The translations under genes and the position numbers were made by a program. Below are positions 1 to 5,345 of a stretch of 9,721 bases of DNA, one piece after another. Each line of letters opens with the position of its first letter. The first letter of the stretch is position 1. The notes beneath the pieces are model-generated. The model saw only the letters and a list, made by a program, of their open reading frames with translations. It was not told the DNA's origin and searched no databases. Source of the DNA: a bacterium. GTDB lineage: Bacteria; UBA10199; 2-02-FULL-44-16; JAAZCA01. Where the stretch lies: assembly GCA_041648665.1 (NCBI GenBank), contig JBAZOP010000102.1, positions 1 to 9,721 of the forward strand. Reading direction: 5' to 3'.

Positions 1-292
1 CAAAGCCCCGCGCTCGCAGCGCTCCACCGCGATCGACCTCACGGTCACGCCCTTCGTGCCCAAGCCGTGCACGCCCTTCGAGGAAACGACCTTCGCGGGC
101 GAGGGGGCATTGAAGCGCAAAATCGGGGAGCTGAAGAAAACGCTGGCCAGGGAAAAAGGGATGTCGATGCGGACCGACTCCATCGTGGATGCGATGATCG
201 AGCATCGCATAGCGAACTCGGACGAGCGCTGCCTGGAGTTTTTTGAGGAGGCGTACAAGGATAACGCGCGCGCCGCGCTCAAGCGCGATTGA
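1..292 (+). CDS. Probable radical SAM protein, C-terminal fragment
   Basis: Open reading frame entering from the left edge (first full codon at base 2) and ending in TGA at 290-292; about 96 residues are visible. The segment beginning LTVTPFVPKPCTPFEET resembles the conserved 'NPFVPKPHTPFQ' stretch near the end of the radical SAM domain in B12-binding/radical SAM proteins. It is followed by a helical, charged tail (around GALKRKIGELKKTLAREKG and RIANSDERCLEFFEEAY) of the kind seen C-terminal to that domain. The CxxxCxxC iron-sulfur motif and any cobalamin-binding domain would lie upstream, outside the window, so the reaction cannot be assigned. The GTG at 56 is an in-frame internal valine, not a start, because the frame and the family motif both continue upstream. 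The next gene starts 34 bases later on the same strand, so the two may be co-transcribed. Family assignment rests on one motif and is moderate. Confidence 0.6.
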   Translation, partial: KAPRSQRSTAIDLTVTPFVPKPCTPFEETTFAGEGALKRKIGELKKTLAREKGMSMRTDSIVDAMIEHRIANSDERCLEFFEEAYKDNARAALKRD

Positions 293-326
293 CTGGGCCT
301 TTCCTGATGCTACAGCTCTCTCACTC

Positions 327-2192
327 ATGAGCAAAAAATTCGCAGCGCTTGCAGCGCTGGCGCTCATCGCGCTGGCTTCGTACGCCCGGGCAGAGAGACC
401 GAATCTCCGCGCCACCATCAACGACGTCTATACGATCCACTTTGTAGTCGACGGCACTAATCTCAAAGCGTTCGAGCGGGCCGTGGACGAGGGCAAGATG
501 CCCACGGTGAAGAAGATGTTTTATGACCAGGGCGCGGTCTTCACGCACGGGCTCTCCCTTTTCCCGACCACCTCAACCACGGTATATCAGGCCTATGTCA
601 CGGGCCTTCTGCCCGGACACTCCGGGATTCCACACCTGGAGAGGATGGATCGAGAGACAGAGGATGTGATCGGCTACCTGACCGTCTCCGGCTTCGACAA
701 GATCAACAGCGACCTCATCAACCTCAGAGCGATCACGAATCCGGAGGTGGTTGATATACAGCCGCCGACTACGATTTACGAGATGCTCGACGGATATCCG
801 ACAGAGGTTATCTACTCTTCGTTCTCGCGCGGAGCCGCGAACCGATATCCTGCGAAGGCGCCGATCAGTGCACTGTGGTCCACCTATGTCTCGGATGACG
901 TGGAGAACGTGGACGTGCTCGCCATGAAGCGCGTCATGGAACTCTTCGGCGGCCCGACGGAAAAGATCCCCCGCTACGCTATGGTCGGCCTGTATTCCTC
1001 TGACATCATGGGCCACAAGCACGGGCCGCAGAGCGAGGATGTGCAGGCAGTGCTTACGCAGTTCGACGTCTTCCTGCGCGACTTCATGAAGCTCCTCGAT
1101 GAACGCGGGATCGCGGACAAGACCTACATCATAATCACTGCAGACCACGGCATGCACGATACAGGCGAGCTCTTCAATCTCAACAAGGCGCTCTCCGACG
1201 CGGGCGTGAAAATCAGGTCCCCGAAGACGCACAAGGGCTGGTATGATGTCTACGCGGCCAGCCGCGGAGTGGCCTCGTCGCACATGTACGTGAGACACGA
1301 GGGCGGCTTCGAGCCGATCGTCGACCCGGATATCCCGAGGCATCTGCGCGGAAAAGACGGCGCCGAGATAGACCTCATAGAATTGCTTCGCAGCCTTGCG
1401 GCGGTCGAACTGATCGCGGTGCGCGCAGGCGACAGAAAGGCCCGCGTCTTCGACAGCCAAGGCGGCTTCGCCGACATCGCATGCTACACGCTGGACGGCA
1501 CGGACTACTGCAGCTATGGGACGAAGGGGGGCGATCCCCTCGGATATTCTAAGAGCCCCAAACTCACGCGGCTCACAGACGGCAAACCGCACTCCTCGCT
1601 CGTCTGGAGGGACGCATCCGCAGGGGAGAGATATCCCGACGCGGTGATAGGACTGTCGCAGATATTCCACGACGGCAGGGCCGGCGACATCTTCGTCACC
1701 ACCAAAGGCCGCTACGGCTTCCGCAAAGTGAAGATGGGAAACCACGGCGGCATAATCGAGGGCGACATGCGCGTGCCCCTGATGATTGCAGGACCCAATG
1801 TCCCCAAGGGCCGCTTCGGCGCCGCAAGACCCACGGACATCTACCCACTCATGCTCGAGTGGTTCGGACTCAAGGTCCCTGAAGGCAACTACGACGGAAC
1901 AAACCCTTTTGCAAAACGCAGTCAAGAAAAGACCGGCATGGAAAGACTCGCGGAGGCGGAGCAGGCGTTGGATCACGGAAAACGGGTGAAGATCGGACCT
2001 TCCGTCAAATCCCTGGCGAGAAAAGAGGCTGCAAAGCGAAAGATCCTGGTCGACAAACTCGGCGCGCTGCTCGATGATATGAAGAACTCCTATGCGAAGG
2101 GCGCTTACGCGGAGGATCACGCGGCGATAGTGGAGCGGACGCTCGCCTGGGCAAGGGGCGCCCTCGAAAGGATGGAGGATTTGGCCAGATGA
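327..2192 (+). CDS. Exported alkaline-phosphatase-superfamily protein (type I phosphodiesterase / nucleotide pyrophosphatase-like)
   Basis: 621 residues. Residues 1-22 form a signal peptide (MSKK, hydrophobic core, cleavage after SYARA), so the enzyme should act in the periplasm or outside. Metal-site motifs of the superfamily appear in order: VVDG (Asp42); a Thr/Ser cluster FPTTSTT (79-85) at the nucleophile position, followed by TGLLPGHSG; SDIMGHKHGP (Asp226, His230); TADHGM (Asp273, His274); and MGNHGG (His473). Together these predict two-metal hydrolysis of a phosphate mono- or diester; the substrate is unknown. After about residue 520 there is a roughly 100-residue charged, helical C-terminal extension beyond the catalytic core. 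I chose ATG 327 because the signal peptide begins there. The frame stays open back to a TTG at 243, but that stretch overlaps the upstream gene and would put 28 polar residues ahead of the signal peptide. No good Shine-Dalgarno precedes 327. Its stop overlaps the next start (ATGA). Confidence 0.85.
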   Translation: MSKKFAALAALALIALASYARAERPNLRATINDVYTIHFVVDGTNLKAFERAVDEGKMPTVKKMFYDQGAVFTHGLSLFPTTSTTVYQAYVTGLLPGHSGIPHLERMDRETEDVIGYLTVSGFDKINSDLINLRAITNPEVVDIQPPTTIYEMLDGYPTEVIYSSFSRGAANRYPAKAPISALWSTYVSDDVENVDVLAMKRVMELFGGPTEKIPRYAMVGLYSSDIMGHKHGPQSEDVQAVLTQFDVFLRDFMKLLDERGIADKTYIIITADHGMHDTGELFNLNKALSDAGVKIRSPKTHKGWYDVYAASRGVASSHMYVRHEGGFEPIVDPDIPRHLRGKDGAEIDLIELLRSLAAVELIAVRAGDRKARVFDSQGGFADIACYTLDGTDYCSYGTKGGDPLGYSKSPKLTRLTDGKPHSSLVWRDASAGERYPDAVIGLSQIFHDGRAGDIFVTTKGRYGFRKVKMGNHGGIIEGDMRVPLMIAGPNVPKGRFGAARPTDIYPLMLEWFGLKVPEGNYDGTNPFAKRSQEKTGMERLAEAEQALDHGKRVKIGPSVKSLARKEAAKRKILVDKLGALLDDMKNSYAKGAYAEDHAAIVERTLAWARGALERMEDLAR

Positions 2193-2632
2193 TAAGCCTT
2201 CTCTTCAACAGGTTCAGCAAGGCCGTGATCGCGGCCGAGGTAGCGGGCGTAATCCTCCTGCTCTTCGGCGCAGCGAGGCTCATCCTCCGAGGCGCAGGCC
2301 CTTTCGAATACGCGCTGATCGCGGCGACGGCGTTTCTCTACGCGTTCATTCGCTTCTGCGCCGGCGTCCGCTGGTACAAGGATGCGCCCAGGTACTCGGG
2401 CATAGAGCTGCAGTTCAAGAAGGCGATGGTCCCCACCGGTTACGCGATGGCGCTCATGGGCCTTTGGCTCTCCCTGCTGCCGTCGATCGCTCCGCTTGTC
2501 ATCCTCGTCGCAGCTCTCGCGGTGGTGGCGCACGTCAACGTCATCCTCATCACATTCCATCTGCGCGACCGCGACCGGACTCCGGTCAACCACTACTCGA
2601 GCGGCCGATTCGCTGCTGATGACGCAAAATAG
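2189..2632 (+). CDS. Small membrane protein, four predicted helices, unknown function
   Basis: 147 residues, start ATG overlapping the stop of the phosphodiesterase gene by 4 bases (ATGA), which implies translational coupling. Hydrophobic segments at about residues 11-33, 39-60, 83-101 and 103-124 suggest four transmembrane helices, with a charged loop (RWYKDAPRYSG, about 61-71) between the second and third. After the last helix comes a polar tail starting FHLRDRDRTPVNHYSSGR. I do not recognise the family. The coupling suggests a function with the exported phosphodiesterase, for example anchoring it, or moving or making its substrate, but nothing in the sequence proves this. The ORF is solid: codon use matches the neighbours, and it fills the space up to an AT-rich promoter-like gap. 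Confidence 0.8.
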   Translation: MISLLFNRFSKAVIAAEVAGVILLLFGAARLILRGAGPFEYALIAATAFLYAFIRFCAGVRWYKDAPRYSGIELQFKKAMVPTGYAMALMGLWLSLLPSIAPLVILVAALAVVAHVNVILITFHLRDRDRTPVNHYSSGRFAADDAK

Positions 2633-2647
2633 GGCGCATCAAGACTA

Positions 2648-2676
2648 TTTATTTTCATAACATATTGATATATAAT
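2648..2676 (+). promoter_or_regulatory. Candidate promoter in AT-rich island upstream of the PhaR operon
   Basis: The 2641-2690 stretch is strikingly AT-rich in a GC-rich window. It holds a perfect TATAAT at 2671-2676, with a weak -35-like TTTATT at 2648-2653 (17-base spacer). Transcription would start near 2683, about 48 bases before the ATG at 2731. TATAAT A ATTATA (2671-2683) is itself an inverted repeat, so a -10 can be read on either strand, but only plus-strand genes follow. No hairpin terminator is visible after the preceding stop at 2632, so some read-through from upstream is possible. Confidence 0.5.
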
Positions 2677-2719
2677 AATTATACGATTGAGGGACTGGAC
2701 AGATTTGACGCAGATTGAT

Positions 2720-2724
2720 AGGAG
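2720..2724 (+). promoter_or_regulatory. Ribosome binding site for the 45-residue gene
   Basis: AGGAG lies six bases ahead of ATG 2731. Its presence, directly downstream of the AT-rich promoter island, is the main reason to accept the short reading frame as a gene. Confidence 0.65.
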
Positions 2725-2730
2725 ACGCGC

Positions 2731-2868
2731 ATGCCGACTCTCACGGAATTCATGGCGGGCTTCGGGACAAAGGAACTCATCCTTTCGCTCTTCATACTGG
2801 CCTGCATAGTGCTGGGCAGGGAGTACAACCACATCTTCAGGAGGAAGCGCAATGAAAAGGACCTCTGA
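2731..2868 (+). CDS. 45-residue single-pass membrane protein, unknown function
   Basis: Short gene: ATG 2731, stop TGA 2866-2868. The protein begins MPTLTEFMAGFGTKE, then has one hydrophobic segment (about residues 15-30, LILSLFILACIVLG), then a basic, polar tail (REYNHIFRRKRNEKDL). The positive charges after the helix predict an N-out, C-in single-pass inner-membrane protein. Support for it being real: a well-spaced AGGAG, a promoter-like island immediately upstream, a coherent membrane-protein composition, and a 17-base overlap with the next gene, whose own Shine-Dalgarno lies inside this one. It is the first gene of the four-gene PhaR operon. No family is recognised. Confidence 0.7.
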   Translation: MPTLTEFMAGFGTKELILSLFILACIVLGREYNHIFRRKRNEKDL

Positions 2869-3265
2869 CAGAGGCGCTCGAAGGCCCCCTGACATCGACG
2901 AGACCAAAGAGCACGTGCTGGCCGCGGGCCGGGAGCTTCTGCTCGCCGCGCAGGGCGCCCTGTCGCTCTGCAAAGATTACGCGAAGGCCTCTTCCTCGCC
3001 TGAGTCCAGGTCTCAGCTCATGCAGTTCTTCTCAAAAGCGATGGACGTCGCGGACGAGCTGTCGAAGGGGCTCATCAGCGCCTCCCGCATACCGGGCGCG
3101 GCCCGGGGAGTGGCGGGACAGGTCTTCGACGCGATCGGCCGCGAGATGAAGGAGCAGGAGGAACAGGGACAGGAAAGAAAGAGACGGGAAAAGAAACAGC
3201 AGGGCAAGAAGGGGAAGGCGGCAAAAAGGAGGCAGCCATGTCGCAAAAACATCCGAAGATCATAA
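2852..3265 (+). CDS. Hypothetical helical protein with strongly basic C-terminal tail
   Basis: 137 residues. ATG 2852 is preceded by a strong AGGAGG (2839-2844) at a seven-base spacing. Residues about 14-95 look all-helical (ETKEHVLAAGRELLLAAQGA; SQLMQFFSKAMDVADELSKG). From about 98 on the protein is a low-complexity Lys/Arg/Gln/Glu tail (EQEEQGQERKRREKKQQGKK and onward), very basic at the end. It overlaps the gene before by 17 bases and the PhaR-like gene after it by 28 bases, so its expression is tied to both. A helical body plus a Lys-rich tail is reminiscent of phasin-like or nucleoid-associated PHA granule proteins, and the neighbour is a PHA-type regulator. I saw no diagnostic phasin motif, so that is only a hypothesis. 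Confidence 0.75.
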   Translation: MKRTSDRGARRPPDIDETKEHVLAAGRELLLAAQGALSLCKDYAKASSSPESRSQLMQFFSKAMDVADELSKGLISASRIPGAARGVAGQVFDAIGREMKEQEEQGQERKRREKKQQGKKGKAAKRRQPCRKNIRRS

Positions 3266-3687
3266 AGCGCTACCAGAACAGGAAGCTCTACGACACCTCT
3301 GACTCCTGCTACGTCACGCTCGAGGATATCGGCGAGATGATAAAGGCCGGCGAAGAGGTCCAGATACTGGACAACACCACGAAAGAGGACATGACCTCGG
3401 TGACGCTGGCCCAGATCATCTTCGAGGAGCAAAAGCGGAAGACCAACGTTCTGCCGCTCTCCACCTTCCGCCAGATCATCCAGGGCGGCGGCGAGGCGCT
3501 GCGCGAGCTGGTCACTAACGGCGCCAAGGAATTCGGCAAGGTCCGCGAGTTTGTGGACGACAAGGTAATCCCGGCGGTCAACAGCATCAGCGAGCTGCCG
3601 GCCGTCAAGGACGAGGTCGAGGCGCTCAAGAGGCGAATGGCCGCGATCGAAAAGAAACTCGCGGATCAGCAGAGACGCAAAAGATGA
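3238..3687 (+). CDS. phaR: PhaR-like polyhydroxyalkanoate synthesis regulator, DNA-binding
   Basis: 149 residues. The N-terminal ~60 residues carry the hallmark of the PHB/PHA accumulation regulator DNA-binding domain: IKRYQNRKLYDTSDSCYVTL (9-28), then EDIGEMIKAGEEVQILDNTT and SVTLAQIIFEEQKR. In known PhaR proteins this domain binds phasin and PHA-gene promoters and is released when PhaR binds the polymer. The remainder has a VNSISELPAVKDEVEALKRR-type segment leading to a C-terminal heptad-like helix (EALKRRMAAIEKKLADQQ), a likely oligomerisation coiled coil. ATG 3238 has AGGAGG at 3227-3232. It overlaps the previous gene by 28 bases and the next by 4 (ATGA). No PHA synthase, ketothiolase or reductase is in the window. 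PhaR-domain proteins with this coiled coil may have other roles in organisms that do not make PHA. Confidence 0.85.
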   Translation: MSQKHPKIIKRYQNRKLYDTSDSCYVTLEDIGEMIKAGEEVQILDNTTKEDMTSVTLAQIIFEEQKRKTNVLPLSTFRQIIQGGGEALRELVTNGAKEFGKVREFVDDKVIPAVNSISELPAVKDEVEALKRRMAAIEKKLADQQRRKR

Positions 3688-4427
3688 AGCGCGCAGTCCC
3701 CATCATTATAATAGCACTCGCCGTCATCCTGCCGCCCTCGAGGGCGGCAGAGGCGTATCTGCTCCCTGCCTACAAGATCAGCGACGCACAGTATCAAGTC
3801 GCTGCGGACGAGACATTCAAGGAATACGACGCGATCATAGCCTCGATCAGGGATGAGCTCCCCATCGGCGAAGTCGAGAGCCACCGCAAAGACTACAAGA
3901 AGAGGCTCACGCCCGCACAGATCGAGGCGACCCGGAAATACCGGGAGATCAAGGACGAGTACGAATTCTGGGGCTGGGTGATGGACCTCAAGACAAAGCT
4001 TCTGGCCATGCATCCGCAGAGGGAAAATCCCGCAGTAAAAGCGGAGGCGGATAAGTTCGCAAAGGTCACGGTGCAGCGCACCTACGACATGTCGCAGGAA
4101 TATCGGATCCCCATCAGCGCCCTGATCAGGAACTGGGAGGTCAACAAGGGCAAGCGCAAAAAGGGGCACTGCTACCACTACGTCAACGATTTGCGCAAGG
4201 AACTGCGCAAGCACAGCTGGCGACACTTCGAGATGCACTGGGGAGAGGCCTGGCCCAAGGACGTGCGCGAGAACAACGCGCTGGTGATAGTGGCCTCGGG
4301 CCAACCCTTCGAGACAGGGCTCGCGATCGACCTCTGGCGCAGGGCAGGAAGGCCCTTTTGGACGCCGGTCAAGGGCGACTTCTACCCTTGGCAGGACGCA
4401 GGAGACCTGGAGATAGAAGAGAATTAG
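3684..4427 (+). CDS. Exported protein with possible Cys-His-Asp hydrolase/transglutaminase-like C-terminal domain
   Basis: 247 residues, start coupled to the phaR stop (ATGA). Residues 1-21 are a signal peptide (IIIIALAVILPPSRA, cleavage near AEA), so the product is periplasmic or secreted. Residues ~30-150 are charged and helical. The C-terminal ~90 residues contain a compact set of likely conserved features: KGHCYHYVNDL (Cys163), HFEMHWGEAW (His181, His185), NNALVIVASGQPFETG, then AIDLWRRAGRPFWTPVKGDF (Asp216) and a terminal YPW. A Cys at the start of a helix, followed by His in a strand and Asp in a strand, is the order used by transglutaminase-like/papain-like folds. The family is not one I can name, so the enzymatic call is inference. 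Its stop overlaps the stop of the opposing minus-strand pilZ gene. Confidence 0.75.
   Translation: MKRAVPIIIIALAVILPPSRAAEAYLLPAYKISDAQYQVAADETFKEYDAIIASIRDELPIGEVESHRKDYKKRLTPAQIEATRKYREIKDEYEFWGWVMDLKTKLLAMHPQRENPAVKAEADKFAKVTVQRTYDMSQEYRIPISALIRNWEVNKGKRKKGHCYHYVNDLRKELRKHSWRHFEMHWGEAWPKDVRENNALVIVASGQPFETGLAIDLWRRAGRPFWTPVKGDFYPWQDAGDLEIEEN
3729..3750. repeat. Perfect 22-bp palindrome in signal-peptide coding region
   Basis: CTGCCGCCCTC is followed immediately by its exact reverse complement GAGGGCGGCAG. It lies 45 bases inside the exported-protein gene and encodes the end of its signal peptide (LPPSRAA). As RNA it would form a nine-pair GC-rich stem with a UCGA loop. It could be an operator, a translation-pausing hairpin, or chance in GC-rich coding sequence. 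Confidence 0.9.
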
Positions 4428-4738
4428 CCGAGAAACCTCTCGATTGCCGCGCGCGCCTTCTCCGGAAGCCCCACGAACCTGATGCCCACCCCCTGGCCGG
4501 CCGCCCGCACCACTTCGCCGGTAACCCTCACAGGACGCTTCTTTCCCGGCAACGCGAAGGAGAGAAAAAGCATCGTGCCGACGCGGACCGGGATGTCGGA
4601 CTCGAGGAAGAGCCCTCCCAGGCTCAAGTCCTTGGCGCGGACATAGAAGATACCGTCGCCGAACTCGTCTTCAAACACGACCTTGGCGTGACAGGCCTTG
4701 CGCGGGTGCAGCCTCTTTTCCTGGGGCTGTCCGTTCAT
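4424..4738 (-). CDS. PilZ-domain protein
   Basis: 104 residues on the minus strand, essentially a stand-alone PilZ domain. The cyclic-di-GMP signature is visible in order: a basic N-terminal motif KRLHPRK (8-14, the RxxxR-type arginine region) and DLSLGGLFLE (37-46, matching [D/N]-x-S-x-x-G). A beta-barrel pattern follows, with a GxGVGIRFVGL stretch near the end. Known PilZ proteins bind c-di-GMP and control motility, exopolysaccharide or other surface functions. The start ATG (4736-4738) overlaps the stop of the upstream receiver-like gene (ATGA on the minus strand), so the two are co-translated. The stop TAA overlaps the stop of the plus-strand exported-protein gene, leaving no room for a terminator between the convergent operons. 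The arginine spacing should be confirmed by alignment before claiming c-di-GMP binding. Confidence 0.85.
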   Translation of the reverse strand: MNGQPQEKRLHPRKACHAKVVFEDEFGDGIFYVRAKDLSLGGLFLESDIPVRVGTMLFLSFALPGKKRPVRVTGEVVRAAGQGVGIRFVGLPEKARAAIERFLG

Positions 4739-5136
4739 CGCGCCGCCTCCGCAAGCCTGCGTTCGACCGCCTTCAACAGATCCCCTGGAAGAAACGGCCT
4801 CTCCACAAAAGTCGTCCTCGGCGCTTTTCTCAACCTTGCGCAGATCCGCTCCTCGGCCTTTGAATCTCCTGAGATTATCATCTTCCTGATCTTCGCCGCC
4901 CTCCGATCAGAAGAGAGCGCCTCGATCAGATCGCCGGCTGCGTTGCCCATCGAGTTGGTGTTCACGACCAGAAGGTCAACTCCGGCGCCGGCCTTCACAT
5001 GGGCCAAGGCGTCGGAACAGCGCGGCCTGATCAGAATCGTGACCCCCAACGGGGCGAGCAGAAGCCGGTATATATTGGCCGCCAGGTACGAGCGGTCCGC
5101 TATGAGGACTACAGGGGTCCTGGACATGCGCGCCAT
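4735..5136 (-). CDS. Degenerate response-regulator receiver-like protein
   Basis: 133 residues from ATG 5136. The pattern follows a CheY-like fold: VVLIADRSYLAANIYRLLLA (beta1/alpha1), VDLLVVNTNSMGNAAG (beta3 and following loop), KMIISGDS (beta4) and FVERPFLPGDLLKAV (beta5/alpha5). Key residues are missing. The phospho-acceptor Asp position is Asn59/Thr60, the acidic pair is Ala13-Asp14, and the invariant Lys before Pro-Phe is Arg. Conventional phosphorylation is therefore unlikely, and it may act as a constitutive or protein-binding pseudo-receiver. The frame opens back to a GTG at 5196, and another ATG lies at 5127. I prefer 5136 because a possible minus-strand -10 (TATAAG, 5213-5208) would start transcription almost at the GTG, and the domain begins just after 5136. 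No start has a clear Shine-Dalgarno. It is translationally coupled to pilZ. Confidence 0.7.
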   Translation of the reverse strand: MARMSRTPVVLIADRSYLAANIYRLLLAPLGVTILIRPRCSDALAHVKAGAGVDLLVVNTNSMGNAAGDLIEALSSDRRAAKIRKMIISGDSKAEERICARLRKAPRTTFVERPFLPGDLLKAVERRLAEAAR

Positions 5137-5207
5137 ATAGCCCAGCCCGCAAGGCCTGACAAGGCCGGCGGCTATAGCGCGCCAGCCCTTGTCCACACGG
5201 CGTCCGT

Positions 5208-5235
5208 CTTATAAGATGAGGGGCGATTCTATAAA
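5208..5235 (-). promoter_or_regulatory. Candidate promoter for the receiver-like/pilZ operon
   Basis: Read on the minus strand, TTTATA (5235-5230) and TATAAG (5213-5208) are separated by 16 bases. The -10 lies in a 10-bp palindrome TCTTATAAGA (5207-5216). Predicted transcription start is near 5200. The -35 is poor, so this is tentative. Confidence 0.35.
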
Positions 5236-5249
5236 TAATCAATGGCCAC

Positions 5250-5278
5250 TTGACTTTTGGGGGGGCATAACCTAACTT
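5250..5278 (+). promoter_or_regulatory. Candidate promoter for pal, with G7 tract in the spacer
   Basis: TTGACT (5250-5255) is a good -35, followed after 17 bases by TAACTT (5273-5278), a weak -10. Seven consecutive Gs (5259-5265) sit in the spacer. Transcription would start near 5285, giving an AT-rich leader of about 60 bases that ends in a strong Shine-Dalgarno. The -10 is poor, and the true promoter may lie elsewhere in 5230-5320. Confidence 0.4.
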
Positions 5279-5282
5279 TTGG
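5253..5282. repeat. 8-bp direct repeat ACTTTTGG, 22 bp apart
   Basis: ACTTTTGG occurs at 5253-5260 and again at 5275-5282, starts 22 bases apart (about two helical turns). One copy overlaps the proposed -35 and the other the proposed -10 of the pal promoter. This could be an operator pair or coincidence. Confidence 0.6.
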
Positions 5283-5330
5283 CGAAGTTGGACGTTCTTT
5301 TTTTAAAGATATCACGAATTTAACCTTTTT

Positions 5331-5337
5331 AAGGAGG
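5331..5337 (+). promoter_or_regulatory. Strong ribosome binding site for pal
   Basis: AAGGAGG, extended by further Gs to 5340, lies eight bases ahead of ATG 5346. A short CCTT/AAGG inverted repeat (5324-5327 with 5331-5334) could partly cover it. The strength fits an abundant envelope lipoprotein. Confidence 0.8.
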
Positions 5338-5345
5338 GGGAAATT

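Noticed and set aside
243..326. TTG start at 243 extending the phosphodiesterase by 28 residues
   Set aside because: It would overlap the upstream gene by 50 bases and bury the signal peptide behind a polar stretch. ATG 327 begins exactly at a normal signal peptide.
573..2120. 515-codon minus-strand open frame
   Set aside because: It lies wholly opposite the phosphodiesterase gene, whose motifs are clear. The product is His/Val/Arg-rich without recognisable domains, as expected for an antisense shadow in GC-rich DNA.
3666..4304. 212-codon minus-strand open frame opposite the exported-protein gene
   Set aside because: The plus-strand gene has a signal peptide, start-stop coupling with phaR and a compact motif set. 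The antisense product has no comparable features.
4358..5140. 260-codon plus-strand open frame across the pilZ and receiver-like genes
   Set aside because: The minus-strand frames have family motifs (PilZ DLSLGG, receiver-like strands) and ATGA coupling. The plus-strand product is Arg/Pro-rich with no domain or ribosome site.
5137..5196. GTG 5196 as the start of the receiver-like gene
   Set aside because: No Shine-Dalgarno, the extra 20 residues are not part of the fold, and the likely minus-strand -10 lies only 12 bases upstream. Not fully excluded.
5259..5310. Sigma-54-type promoter upstream of pal (TTGG...TTGG spacing)
   Set aside because: The GG and GC elements do not match the TGGCAC-N5-TTGC consensus at the required spacing.
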